This document shows, in pieces, positions 34,640-46,610 of a stretch of 64,000 nt of DNA. Position numbers and translations under genes: made by a program. This DNA comes from Verticillium longisporum (taxonomy: Eukaryota; Ascomycota; Sordariomycetes; Glomerellales; Plectosphaerellaceae). Below the pieces are notes generated by a model that made no database searches, was not told where the DNA came from, and saw only the letters and a program-made list of their open reading frames with translations. Location: NCBI GenBank assembly GCA_019188255.1, contig JAETXT010000014.1, positions 124,001 through 188,000 on the forward strand, read 5' to 3'. Every line of letters starts with the position of its first letter. Position 1 is the stretch's first letter.

Positions 34640-35232
34640 CTCTTATTATCCTTATTAATTATAATAAAATGTTAAGTCGTATTATAAAACGTTCGTCTAT
34701 TAAAACCGACTAAAGAAAGGCGCTCACTACTTTAATTAATTCCGAGGGCGAAATTAGGATACCTTATAATAGTATAAGCGTGGTTTCTACGCGTAAGTTA
34801 GTCCCTAGTGGGGTTATAGCCCTACCTTTTAATAATCGTTTAGTGGAAAAGGCTCTTATAGAGTAGAAGAAGCGAGAGGCTAAGATTAAGGATACTAAAA
34901 TAGAGTTAGAGGTACTCTAAACGAAGTTAGCGATAGCCTTAGGTCGTTTATCCCGTCTTCGTAAGATGCGGAAGGCGGCGAAGGCTCGTAGGGAAGAGTT
35001 ATTTACTCGTGGGATTCGTTAGTTAGATAAGGAGGACGGCGTCCTTCCTCTAAGCGGGGATAACCTAAGCCTCGAGGCTTAGGAGGCTAACGTAGTATAG
35101 GACCTTTAGGAGTAGGGTACTAGCAGCGTCGTAGACTAGTCCTCGTTAGGCTTCGGGGAGGAATTTTCCGACTTTAGTCCTATATTAAGCGATAATATTC
35201 TTAGAGTAATTACGGGTAGTTTAAGTTCTTAA
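34640..35232 (+). pseudogene. RIP-degraded reading frame antisense to the gypsy element
   Basis: On the strand opposite gag-pol, between the chromodomain and the 3' LTR, one frame runs about 195 codons and ends at taa 35230-35232. Its only interruptions are TAG/TAA stops of the kind RIP makes from CAG and TGG. The residues look protein-like and charged: VVSTRKLVPSGVIALPFNNR, then a Lys/Arg/Glu-rich coiled-coil-like stretch (RLSRLRKMRKAAKARREELF) and an acidic Ser-rich tail. I do not recognise the family with certainty. The tail resembles C-terminal coiled-coil regions of fungal DDE transposases, which is a weak impression only. Confidence 0.5.
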
Positions 35233-38200
35233 CTAGTTCCTATATATTTTCTTTATATTTATAATTCTTCTATTTAATTAAGTATTCTTCTTATTTATTT
35301 ATCTTTCTATAATCGAGGATTCTTTCGATTTTATACTTATTAATATTTTCGATTTCTACGTTTATTTCGAGTAATATATTATATAGTACTAGCTCTAATA
35401 ATATAATATAAAAAACGGGGTAAATCTTTATATTCTCTAGTAATAAGAGGTAGTAGTTAGTATCTGAGAGTTTTTTAAAAATTTTAAAAGGTCTTAGTTT
35501 TTTAAAATCTAATTTATTATTTAATCGTTTAGTTTTAATATTTTAGCGGATAAAGTAGATACTATCTCCCTCCTATAAGGATAGTCCCTTTATCCTTATC
35601 TTTTTAGCGTATATAGTTATTCTAATATATACGAGCTCGAGGTTAAGCTTAATTTAGTCCTAGATCTTATAGATATTAATTATAATATTAGTCGCTTTTA
35701 GCGTATCTAGTACTTCGTAGCGTTCTACGTAAACTATTAGGTTATACCTATAATTAGTATAGAAGGGTAATTCCTTTATTAATTCGTTTAGTAAGCTATT
35801 ATATACGAATTATACGATAAATAGTAATATAACTTAGTTATCTTATTAATAATTAATATAATACTAAAGGTACTATTCTAGAATCTAGTTCGTTCTTTCT
35901 ATCTATCTATCTATTTATAGGTAAAAAGCTATAGATAGCTTATATTTAGCTCTAAGTTAAGCGATAAGTAACTTCTAGAAATTATTAGTAAAGAGCTTAT
36001 CTCTATCTAATATTAATTCTTTTAAGAGTCCGTATTATCCTATAATATTCTTAAGGAATATATAGGCGAGGTCTTCTACTATTCCTATAGCTTTATATAA
36101 GAGAAAGTAGGAGTATTTAATAAATTAGTCGACGATTATTAGGATATTATCGTAAGAGGTCCTAGTTAAGGGTTCCTTCGATAGTAGTAGGCTAGTAATA
36201 AAGTCTAGTAAGATTAACTCCTAGGCTATAGTTAGTATTAGTAGTACTTTGAGTTCTCTATAAGGCCTATATCTCTCTATTTTACTTTTCTTATAGAGGT
36301 TATAGTTATAGATTATTGCTATAATGTCCTATCTAGTTCCTTTAAAGTTATAATATTTTCTAAGTTAAGCGAATATTTTCGCTACTCTTTAGTATCTATA
36401 GGCCTTAGCCCTATAGACTTATTCGATAAGCTCTATAGTGCTCTTAGGTAGCTTAGCGGGTTTTATTCGTATAATAACTATTAAGGTATAATAATATAGG
36501 ATTAGATTTCCTTCTTTATCGTTTACGAGGATCGTATTATTATTTAGGGGTATAGTTTATTTATAATCTAAGCGTCTATTTAAGATATCTACCCTATTAT
36601 TCTCGGATCTTTTATAATAGATAATAGTAAAGTTGAATTCCGAGAGGAATTCCGTTTATCTAATCTAGCATTTATTAAGGTCTTTATTTATTATAAAGTA
36701 TATAAGATTCTTATAGTTAATATAGACTTTAACTTCGTATCGTACTCTAGAGAGATACGTTCTCTATTCTTTAAAGGCTTCGATAATTATTATAAGTTCT
36801 TTATCGTATATCTAATAATTAAGCTCTAGTCTATATAGCTTTTTCGAGAAGAATATTACTAGGTATAATCGTCTTTAATTATCCTTCTAGCCTAATTATC
36901 CTCTAATAGTAAAATCGGAGGTATCTATCTCGACTTCTATAGGTTTTTCGGGGTCTATTATCTAGAGGACTAGCTCGCTAAGGATAATATTAATAATTTA
37001 GCGAAATACTTTTTCTTAGGGTTCGTTCTATATAAACTCTATTTCCTTAACTATAAAATTTATTAAAAGATTAGTAGTCTTATTATATCCTTTTAGGAAT
37101 TATCGATAGAAGTTAATAAAACTGAGGAATACTCTAATATCCTTAACGTTTTTTAGTATAAGCTATTCCCTAATAGCTATTATTTCAGATTTTTCTATCC
37201 TAATTTCTCCTAAAATAATTATATACCCTAGGAAATTTACTTCTTATATATAGAACTTAGCTTTATTAGGCTCTATTAATAGCTTATACTAGTATAATCG
37301 TATAAGGACTTAGTAGACGTATCCCTTATATTCTTCTATTATCTTCGAGAAAATTAGAATATTATCGAGGTATACTATTACGAAGACGTCTAGGAATTCT
37401 CGTAATATATCGTTAATTATATTTTAGAAGGTTATAGGGGCGTTAATTAATCTAAATAATATAATTAAATATTTATAGTATCTTTATCGTATTCGGAATA
37501 TTATTTTCTATTCTTCTCTATCCTTAATATAGATAAGATTATATACTCCTTTAAGATCGAGCGCTACAAATTAATTAGCTCTTATTAATATATCCTTAAG
37601 TTCTAATATTAAAGGTAATAGGTAATAGTTCTTAATAGTAATATCGTTTAATTATTTATAATCGATATATAGTCTTTCTTTACTATTCTTCTTTAATATA
37701 AAGAGAATCGGGTATTCTATTAAGGATATCGATAATCGGATATATCCTTTTCTAAGATTCTCCTTAAAATACTCGTCGAGAGTATCTATCTATCGAGGGT
37801 TTAATCCATAGATCTTATTAAATCGGGGGCTCCCCCTTCCTTAATTAGGATTTCGTAGTTATAATATATATACTTAGGTAATACTATATCGATTTCTTCT
37901 TTAAAGATCTTTTTATACTTCTAGTATTCTTTAAATATATTCTATAATCTTTCTTACTATTCTATTATAAGCTCCTCTAGGGTTATCTCCTCTAAATTAT
38001 CTTTATTCGTAAAAGCTAATTAGAGGTCGCTTAAGAGACCGTTTATAGGTCTTTCCTTAAGGGCTAACGTACTCTACTAGACGTAGCTAGCTATCTAGTT
38101 AATCTAAGGGTTCTATTCTCTAAGCTATAGGATACCTAGGATAATTTGTTTTCCTCCTATATTAGTAATATTAAAGGTTATATAGCTAGGTTAGTAAGAA

Positions 38201-40463
38201 ATGAATACTTAGAGGGGCGTAGTCTCTATATTTACGATTCCTCCTCTATATAAGACCGTTTATCCCTCTACTATACTAAGCTAATAGGGTTCCTCTTTAT
38301 ATTTCTAGCTAATATAGTTCTTATTAATATATTCGGGGCTTATATAATTACCTTAGGCGCTACTATCTAATAGTACGCTCGCTTATCTTCCTCCTACGTT
38401 TATTTATATATAGAGGTGGTTTATATTATAAGTTCGTTTAGCGGAGTAGATTACTCTTACTTCCTTTATCGGTCGTTATCCTTATTCGATTAACGCTTAC
38501 CTTTTCCTAAAGAGGGTAGTATAATAAGTAGCTATATTATAGATAGTCCGTCCGAGTTATCGTTCTTCTCGTCGCTCTTATAATAAACGCGGAAGAGTAA
38601 CTTCCTAACGTCCTTTATACGATAAAGTCTCTAATCTCTAGCTTTAGCGATATAGTACTTTATATATACGTTATTATCGTAATCCTCCTATCTAGTATTA
38701 TCTTAATAGTATTTATCGTAATAAGCGGGGTCTAGTCGGAACGTAAGCCGACCCTAACTATATTCGTCTATATATAGGATCTATTTACGATTCTCCTATT
38801 CGAACTCTACTATTACGTATAGCTCGATCTAGTAATTACGTAAGAGAAACTAATATACGGCCTTCTCCTTAAAGTAGTATTTATAATCGTCGTAGACGTA
38901 TTCGGGCTAGAATAATTAATAGTATTATTCGTAGGCGTAATAGAGTACTAGGTAGTCTCCTACTATAAATTATACGTTTTCTTTAATGCTTTCTCGCTTT
39001 CGGGTACTAGCCTTCTATAATTTAATCCTATAATAGATAAATTCGTTCTATAGTATTAAGGGGTTATAGTCCTCGCTAGCGCTATTAACTTTATATATTT
39101 ATATAAGTATATAGAGCTAGATCTATCCGAGTAGAGATTCTTCTTTATCGGCTTATATATATTTATCCTATTCTATATCGTTTATTAATCCTATATAGGG
39201 AGCTAATTATAATTCTAGGTAAATATATTTATAGGCTCTTTCCTCGTCTATATCGATTTCCTAGGTCTCGAGTATTACCTATTAAGCTTATTTCTAGATA
39301 CGTTTATCTTTCTTCGTAATTATTATTATAGCTAGGGTTTATTATCCTATAAACGCCCTAAAGAACTATCTATTCTACTCCTTACTATCCTTATACGTAA
39401 GGTAGCTATCTTAATAATAGAAGGTCTAGTTAGTACTAATATAGTTCTAGTACTAGGTATAATTAAGCTACTACTCGTTAATAGGCTTCTAAGGCTTCTT
39501 TAATTAATAGTATTTATAAGCTATATATTTATTTTTTCTATAATTATAATACTTAGTATCTTTAAGGTCTTTAAGTTTCCTATATCGAGTATTATCGAGT
39601 TCTATAGGTCCTAAATAAGTAGTCTATCCCTAAGCTATACTAATATAGGGTTTATCGTACTAATATTTACGTCCTTAATTAGAACGATAATAGGGGATAT
39701 ATAGGTTCTAAGGTCTAATAGTGGGCTTTCGTCCCTTTTCTATTTTTCATTTATATTAGCGATCGTCTATCTTAACGGCTATAGCGATATACTTAGTAAG
39801 GGTTTTAGGTCTATCCTCCTAGATAAGGTCGTCCTTAATAGCGTCCTTAAGTCCTTTATAGAAACGGGCTATAAGAGCGGACTTAGTTTAATCGAGTTAA
39901 GTAGCTAAGAATCGAAACTCCGTAGCGTACTTAGTAGCTAGCCCCGTCTATTTAAATTAAAGGATCTTTCTTTCATTTTATCGTTCCTCGTCTATGTCTC
40001 TAAACGCCCCTTTAATAGCTTCCTCGAATACGTTTATACTTATATAGACGTCCTAAATAGTCTACTTTATATCTTCCTTTTTAGTATAGGTAGAGTAGTC
40101 TCTAATAAAAGGTTTAAATTAGTATAAGGCGTCCCCTTTAAGATAAGAGGAGGCATTAGCGACCTTCTCGCCCTAGTACTTAAGCTAGCCTTCGTTAGCC
40201 TTCTAGTATTAGCGTACCTAGGTAATAAAAGACTAAAGTGCCCTAGGGTTACCGTTAAATAGTTAAGGGGGAAAAGCTTTTATACTCGTTCCGCTTTAAA
40301 GTTATTATATCGAGGCTCGTAGCTACTCGTTCTCTAAGCGGAGCTCTTAGATTATAATAGCTAGGTTATTAGCGCTATTTCCGACGCTATTAGTAGATAT
40401 TATTCCTATAGTAAGTATTACTTAGTATTATAAGGTAAACCTACTAAATAAGAGTAATTAAAA

Positions 40464-40930
40464 TATTACGACTTAGTAGCTTCCGAAGGGGGAATACTAT
40501 TAGAGGGTTAGGGTTACTATTAATAGAAGCTTAGGTTATAACTCTAAGACGATATAATATCGTAAGGCGTTACGTATTTATTATAATAAATATAAAGTAA
40601 GACTTAGATTAATTACTATCGTAAGAAAGAATATATCTATAAGTCTAGAATATCCGTCCTTATATACCTACTATCCTATCCTTATTATATTAGGTAGTAA
40701 GCTTATATTAGATAGCTTACTAGTTAATTATTAATAATCTATAATATTAGGATCACGGTATATTATCCCGTAAACTATTCCCTAGCTTATTACGGCGTCC
40801 TTGGTAAGCCCGACGACTTACCCTTTATATCTGAGTAAGCTATTACGTAATTTGCCCGATTCTTATCTTATTACGCTCCCTAATCGCGGGGTCGTCGATT
40901 CGTAGCCGCCCTGCTTCCTTAGTTATTATA
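40464..40930 (-). repeat. 5' LTR of the gypsy element (467 bp)
   Basis: Partner of 34102-34568. It is more heavily RIP-mutated (plus strand start tattacgac instead of tgttacgac). It abuts copia reverse-transcriptase coding sequence at 40931. Confidence 0.88.
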
Positions 40931-42572
40931 ATAGGTTTATAAAATAAAATATAATATAAATAAAAATCTAATAAAATATAAAGCTAGATAGGTAGTTTAG
41001 GGATTTAACTAAATTATTAATATAGATTACCTAGAGACCTTTAGTACTACCTATAGGCCTAAAAGCTATAGACTAGCTTTTATATTAAGTCTAAATCTAG
41101 GCTAGGATTTTAAATAGTTAGATATTAATAATACGTTTATCTATATAGATATAGATAAGGATATATATATTATTTAACCTACTAGTTTCTCTATGCGAGA
41201 AAACTATATATATAAGCTAAATAAAGCCTTATATAGGTTAAAATAGTCCCCTAGGCTCTAATATAAATATCTACTTAAAGCTTTAAATAGCTTAGGTTTT
41301 AATATATTAGAATCTAATTTAGGGGTATTTATATTACCTTTGAAGGCTATATTACTCTATTATATTAACGATATAATTATAGTCGCTAAGATAGCTAAAA
41401 TAATATCTACTATATAAGCTAAACTTTAAACTATATTAAGTCTTAAAGATTTAGGACTTATTAATACCTTTTAGGTAATAAAATAACTATAAATAAAGAA
41501 GAAAAGCTTCTATATATATCCTAAAAGGTATATTATGAGAAAATTCTTATAAAATATAATAAATTGAATTTAAAAGTAGTAGATATGCCTAGTATATTAA
41601 AAATAGCTTTAATATTAAATTCCTTATAAGCTATAAATCTAGAAATCCTCTAATATTAATAGGAAATAGGCTCTTTATTATATTTAGCCTTATATAGTAG
41701 ACTAGATATTACTTATTTAGTAAATAGATATTCTAGATATATAAGTAACCCCTCTAAAGAGCATTTTATTGCTTTAAATAGAATATAGGCTTATTTAAAT
41801 AAATATCCGGATATAGGTCTTATATATACCTATAATAAATCCCTTAATATAATAGGGTATAGCGATTCTAGCTAGAGCAATATATTAGAAGATAGAACTT
41901 CTACCTCTAGATATATATTCTGCTTAGGAATTAATAACCCTATAAGCTAGGTTTTAGCTAAATAAAAGGTAGTAGCTTTATCTACTTATGAAGCTGAATA
42001 TATAGCCTTATACGAAGCCTCTAAAGAAGCTATATATATTTTTCTATTTTTTAGAAATTTCTAAAGGCCTAGGATTAAATAAACCTAATATACCTACTTT
42101 ATTAGTAGCTAATAAAGGAGCTAAGAATATAACCGAAAATCCTAAAATCTATAAAAGGGTGAAGTATATGGATAGGTAATACTATGATTACCGAAATCTA
42201 TTAAAAGATAAGAAAATATAGCTTTTTATATATATACCTAATATAATATAGTAGATATACTCACTAAGGGCTTAAATAAGATAACTTATAATACCCTATA
42301 CGGATATATATAAATAGGGAGTCTAAATACTATACCTATAGACTATAAGCAGCCTGAATATAGTGAAGTACCTGAAATTAGGTATTAAATAGGTTTTTTA
42401 TCTTCGGATTTTCCTATAATAATATAATATATAGTTTTTATTCATTTTCTATATTATAGGGTTTTAATTTTTTCCCTATATATAATAATACTACGAGGTT
42501 TTATTTTTTTATCCTCTAAATATATAAGCTATTATATCTATATACCTATATATATACTACCTTATAGGGGGG
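40931..42572 (+). mobile_element. Truncated Ty1/copia element: reverse transcriptase, RNase H and purine tract
   Basis: A single plus-strand frame broken only by RIP-type stops reads copia RT from just before the KYKAR segment, through KSYRLAF, KLNKALY and a LLYYIND remnant of the catalytic box near 41350-41395. It continues into RNase H (SLLYLALYSRLDITYLVNRY; LEDRTSTSRYIF; ALSTYEAEYIALYEASKEA, to about 42045). A purine run (a, then six g at 42567-42572) immediately precedes the right 101-bp repeat. gag, protease, integrase and the start of RT are missing; the coding sequence begins abruptly at the gypsy LTR. Confidence 0.8.
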
Positions 42573-43131
42573 TATAGGAGTTATAAGGGTTAGAGTCTTA
42601 TAACTACTCTAGTAGCTGTTACGACCTGGCAGCTTCCGAAGGGGGAACACTGTCAGAGGGTTAGGGTTGCTGTTTGCAGAAGCTTAGGTTGTGACTCTGA
42701 GACGATGTGGTGTCGTAAGGCGTTGCGCACTCGTTACAATGGATACAAGGTAAGACTTAGATTGATCACTGTCGTGAGAAAGAATGTATCTACAAGTCCA
42801 GAATGTCCGTCCTTATATACCTGCCATCCTGTCCTTGTTGTGTTAGGTGGTGAGCTCATGTTGGATGGCTCACTGTTATGTCGTGATCCTGTTATGTTGG
42901 ATCACGGCTCACGGCGATCCAGGCATAACAGTGATCCTTAGCCCTGGATCACTGTTCCTGGTGATCCCGTCACGTGACCTAGCCTTGGCGAGCCTTATCT
43001 TATCAGTGACCCTGGATCCTCTGACGTGGGGCTTGTCTGCGGCCGGTTGTTCGACCCGTGCTCGTTACAGTAGCTTAAATAAAAGCTAACCTATAACGAT
43101 ATATATATTATAAAATAGAGAGAAATCGTAG
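42573..43131 (+). repeat. Right copy of the 101-bp direct repeat, interrupted by a solo LTR
   Basis: Bases 42573-42616 and 43075-43131 match 34001-34101. The gap is exactly the solo gypsy LTR plus one copy of its target duplication. This is probably the copia 3' LTR; its true right end cannot be fixed because the left copy is truncated. Confidence 0.65.
42617..43069 (-). mobile_element. Solo LTR of the gypsy family, not RIP-mutated
   Basis: 453 bp, plus strand starting tgttacgacctggcagc and ending ctcgttaca, in the same orientation as the 34102 and 40464 LTRs. It is flanked by a perfect 5-bp duplication gtagc (42612-42616 and 43070-43074). Its base composition is normal (CAG, TGG and CpG retained), in sharp contrast to the AT-rich host sequence. 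It also carries interspersed gatcactg/cagtgatcc-type inverted motifs (42865-43000). Confidence 0.88.
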
Positions 43132-44054
43132 CTATAGAATAGTATAATTTTTATAATATTCTATAGAGCCGTTCTATAGTAATAAGCGTTTAAGTTCTCT
43201 TATACCCTATTAGCTAGAGTTAAAATCCGACTCCACTTCCCCGCAGGTCCAGAGGTAGTCTAAGCGCCTTATCCATACGTAGCCACTAAGGGTCAGTCTA
43301 TTATATATAGAGGGCACCCCCCGGACCTATTTTTCAGGTTTTTAGATCTTAATAATTATCTAATTTCAATAATACTCGTAAGTCCCCCTTATATAGTAAT
43401 TCCTATCCAATTTATACGTTCTTAACTATTAGGAACGGATACCTTCTAAGATACGCCTTACTCCTATTAGGATCAATTTAAGTACTTCTCTTAGTTAATT
43501 ACAACCTTCTTCCAATCACCCCTCGACCTACCTACCTTCGATCTAAACGAAAAATACACTATTTTATAGCTCTCGTTAAGGGCTATAAGAATCTTCGATC
43601 CATTTCTCGACCCGACGTCTCCTTCTAGAGATATAGCCACTTTTATCTCTCCCTTCCTCTTATCTATTATTATCTCTTTATTCTATAACCAAGCTATACC
43701 CTCAGTCGTTGCCTAATACCTCCTATATCGATTACGATATATACCAACAATAGGTTTAGGAACGCATTACCGTAAACGACTTTAAGCTTCGCTACGTACT
43801 TTCCGCTAAAATGCCTACTAACGGACTTATAAAGGGCCTTAGCCTCGAGAAATACGTAGGATTTACTCGCTAATTACGCCTTATTAATGTAAACTGAGTT
43901 AGCTACTATTACTATACTAATTCCAGGCTTCTAATTAGCTGGGAGATTATATTTTTAGAGTACTAGGAATAGGAAAGAGGCCTATTATAAGGTGCCTACG
44001 GGGAATCTAATAGACCTAATAGCTGCTACGCCTTAGATAGTGCCTGTAGGGGGG
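43132..44054 (+). other. RIP-mutated internal sequence of the outer element, ending in a purine tract
   Basis: AT-rich and without an intact frame. A weak degraded frame (residues such as MPTNGLIKGLSLEKYVGFTR) occurs near 43800-43870. The sequence taggggg immediately before 44055 is a typical polypurine tract at the edge of a 3' LTR. Confidence 0.6.
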
Positions 44055-44212
44055 TATTAGTGGTATTCGCTTGGGGCTTCCAGTAGCATTCACCTGAGGC
44101 TAGGTGGCCTGTGCCCTGGCACCTCCTATAGCTTAGTTCCAGGCACCCTCCTGCCCTAGAGAATAGCTTCCCAATACACACACCTTTCTTCTCAGACCCT
44201 TGACCTCCAACA
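44055..44212 (+). repeat. 3' LTR of the outer element (158 bp)
   Basis: Starts tattagtggtattcgc where the left copy has TGTTGGTGG, that is two G-to-A changes in the terminal hexamer. Ends GACCTCCAACA and is followed by the accag duplication. Confidence 0.9.
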
Positions 44213-44217
44213 ACCAG
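44213..44217. repeat. Right target site duplication ACCAG
   Basis: Exact match to 33244-33248. Confidence 0.9.
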
Positions 44218-44584
44218 TACATACTCTGGACACTACGTTGGGTTAATATTCGGGGGAGGGCCGCGCTCGCATGCATCTGTCGTTGGTGATCGTCACGGCT
44301 GGCCTGTTCCGGTGGCCGCCTATGCAGGGCCTTGCCGCGGCACGGCTCGAACGCTGTTATTGACGCCAACGTCTCGTATACCCCCCCACCAAGAGGCCGA
44401 CAGCCGCCCAGAGGTAGCCTGCTACTGTGCAACGTGCATGAAGTGGCTCGGCATAGGTGCGTGACGTCGTCTATCAGTTCCCAGTGAACGAACCCCTCAT
44501 TTGAAGACGCATTTGCTGGAACATAAAATACCAAGCAACGATACCTCTTGCAGTTTTCTGAAAGCTTCACAACAACTACCCATA
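44218..44584. promoter_or_regulatory. Upstream region of the monooxygenase gene
   Basis: A 367-base spacer of normal composition between the transposon edge and the ATG at 44585. The transposon therefore lies within the likely promoter region. Confidence 0.45.
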
Positions 44585-46541
44585 ATGGCTGACGTACAGG
44601 CGCCCCCGTCGCACATGCGGACTGTTCCCGGGTCGGTCAACGTTCCCGTCGCTAAGTTCCCCCACCCTTCACCCACGACAGACGTGAAGCCAGAACAAGT
44701 GGCTTCCGACGTGGTAGACCTGTTCAACAAGGCGATCGATAAGGGTGATCTGGCTGCCGTCGTTGACCTCTTTGATCACGAGGGCTTCTGGCGCGACCAT
44801 CTCGCCCTCTCATGGAGCTTCCAGACGCACAGGGGCACTTCTGGCATTCAAGAGTTCCTGAAGGACTGCGCCGGCAGCAAGGATGGGTTTCGTCTAAAGA
44901 GCATCAGTCTCGATAAGACGTCTGATGTACGAAAGCCGGGAATGGCGTTCCTCGACCACGATGCCAACGTGCCGTGCCTCGTTTTCTTCTTCACACTTCA
45001 GACCACTGTTGGCACCGGCGACGGTGTTGCTCGTCTCATCCATCACGACGACAAGTGGAAAGTATTCACCTTCTATACTGTGCTACAGGAGATCAAGGGA
45101 CACGAGGAGGCTGTCAATTCACGACGTGACCGAGGTGTCGAGCATGGAGGCAAGCCCGGCCGCAAGAACTGGGTAGAGAGACGACAGGCAGAAGCTGAGC
45201 TTGAGCCGGACATTGAGCCAGCTGTCCTCATCCTTGGTGAGAGAAACAAGCATGAATAACAGGACACAGGCCCAGTTACTAACAGACATCAGGCGCCGGC
45301 CAAGCTGGCCTCACCATTTCGGCCCGCCTCAAAGCTATTGGCATCACCTCGCTCATGGTCGATCAGAACGACCGCATCGGTGACAACTGGCGCAAGCGAT
45401 ATCATCAGCTCGTTCTCCACGATCCCGTGTGGTACGACCACCTTCCATATATCAAGTTCCCCCCACAGTGGCCCGTCTTTACGCCCAAGGACAAGCTTGC
45501 CGAGTTCTTCGAGTCGTACGCCAAATTGCTGGAACTCAACGCTTGGATGAAGACGACCATAACGGACACACAATGGCACGAAGATACGCGCGTATGGGAT
45601 ATCACTATTCGCCGCACTCTTGACGACGGCACGACACAGACACGGACCCTACACCCACGGCACGTCATCCAGGCGACAGGCCACTCGGGTAAGAAGAACC
45701 TGCCTGTCATTCGTGGCGCTTCGTCATTTGAGGGCCATCTCCTGTGCCACTCGTCCGAGTTTCCCGGCGCCCGCGCCTCCGTTACTCCCGGAACGCGCGC
45801 TATCGTCGTCGGCTCCTGCAACTCGGGCCACGACATTGCACAGGACTTTGTCGAGCGCGGCTACGATGTCACCATGGTGCAGCGGTCGACGACATGCGTC
45901 ATCTCGTCCGAGGGCATCACCGAGATTGCGCTCGGCAGTCTGTATTCCGAAACTTCGCCGCCGGTCGAGGAGGCCGACTTGCTGCTGCACAGCTTGCCGG
46001 CGTCCGTGCTCAAGGCGGACCAGGTCTTGATCACGGCCAAGCAGAACGCCATGGATCGGGATACCATTGACGGACTCGAGCGTGCTGGGTTCAAGGTCGA
46101 CAGAGGGCCTGATGACGCGGGTCTTCTCATGAAATACTTTCAGCGTGGCGGTGGCTACTACATTGACGTTGGCGCGTCGCGGCTCATTGTAGAGGGCCGT
46201 ATCAAGATCAAGCAAGGCCAGGAGATCACCGAGGTGCTGCCGCAAGGTCTGCGGTTTGCTGATGGGTCAGAACTTGAGGCCGACGAGATAGTCTTTGCCA
46301 CGGGCTACCAGAACATGCGCACTGAGACGAGAGCTATTTTTGGCGACCAAGTTGCGGACCAGGTTGGGGATATCTGGGGTATAATGAAGAAGGGGAGCAG
46401 CGCATCATCTGGACCAAGAGTGGACATCCTGGGTTTTGGTTCCACGGCGGCAACCTGGCTCTCTGTCGGTTCTTCTCCAAGCTGCTGGCCTTACAGATCA
46501 AGGGGCTCGAGGAGGGCATCTACCAGTATGGAGACAAATGA
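44585..46541 (+). CDS. Flavin-containing monooxygenase with N-terminal NTF2-like domain, frame broken once
   Basis: Exons 44585-45236 and 45293-46541 (56-nt intron). Residues about 35-180 look like an NTF2/SnoaL-type domain (VVDLFNKAIDKGDLAAVVDL; WKVFTFYTVLQEIKGHEEA). The FAD-binding motif VLILGAGQAG is built across the splice. An NADPH-type site VVGSCNSGHDIAQ, the FMO-type LHPRHVIQATGHSG and FATGYQNMR follow. Near the C-terminus the frame is lost at GGGG 46376-46379: upstream reads GDIWG, and downstream, one base earlier, EEGEQRIIWTKSGHPGFWFH continues to a stop at 46541. One missing G is the simplest reading. This is the fungal YUCCA-like FMO group; substrate unknown. The 3' end faces the SNG1-like gene 69 bases away. 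Confidence 0.85.
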
Positions 46542-46610
46542 TGGGATGATGAATTGTTGTACTGTATTTCTTGGCGGTTTTCAGTTCTTCGAATTCAACG
46601 ATGCGACCCG

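Larger units (their letters stand above)
34102..40930 (-). mobile_element. Ty3/gypsy chromovirus, full length but RIP-inactivated
   Basis: Two 467-bp LTRs (34102-34568 and 40464-40930) enclose 5.9 kb. Reading the minus strand, the order is gag region (about 40.4-38.5 kb), reverse transcriptase (about 38.0-37.0 kb, with a YLDN-type remnant of the catalytic box near 37334-37383), RNase H, integrase (about 36.5-35.6 kb) and a C-terminal chromodomain (about 35225-35345, residues such as YKIERILDYRKINK). Many Trp and Gln codons are stops and D codons read N, so no product can be made. A purine tract (agaggaggagca on the minus strand) lies just before the 34568 LTR edge, confirming the orientation. 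Confidence 0.85.
33249..44212 (+). mobile_element. Outer LTR retroelement carrying nested retroelements
   Basis: The element is bounded by two 158-bp LTRs and a 5-bp target duplication. The 5' LTR starts TGTTGG and ends CCAACA, a perfect terminal inverted repeat. Its own internal sequence appears to be only about 1.5 kb (33407-34000 and roughly 43132-44054); the remainder is later insertions. No intact coding frame remains in that internal part. Almost all of 33420-44050 is AT-rich with TA excess and TAG/TAA stops in place of expected Trp and Gln codons, the mark of repeat-induced point mutation. The orientation is plus, from the primer-binding-like site after the left LTR and the purine tract before the right LTR. 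It may be a non-autonomous element or one that lost its genes. Confidence 0.85.

Noticed and set aside
40931..40935. atagg as the target duplication of the gypsy element
   Set aside because: The left flank is cgtgg. Only a 4-base, RIP-altered match (gtgg/atag) can be argued, and the flanks belong to different parts of copia.
42705..43089. Short plus-strand coding regions in the centre of the island
   Set aside because: They lie within the un-RIPped solo LTR and are open only because it lacks RIP stops.
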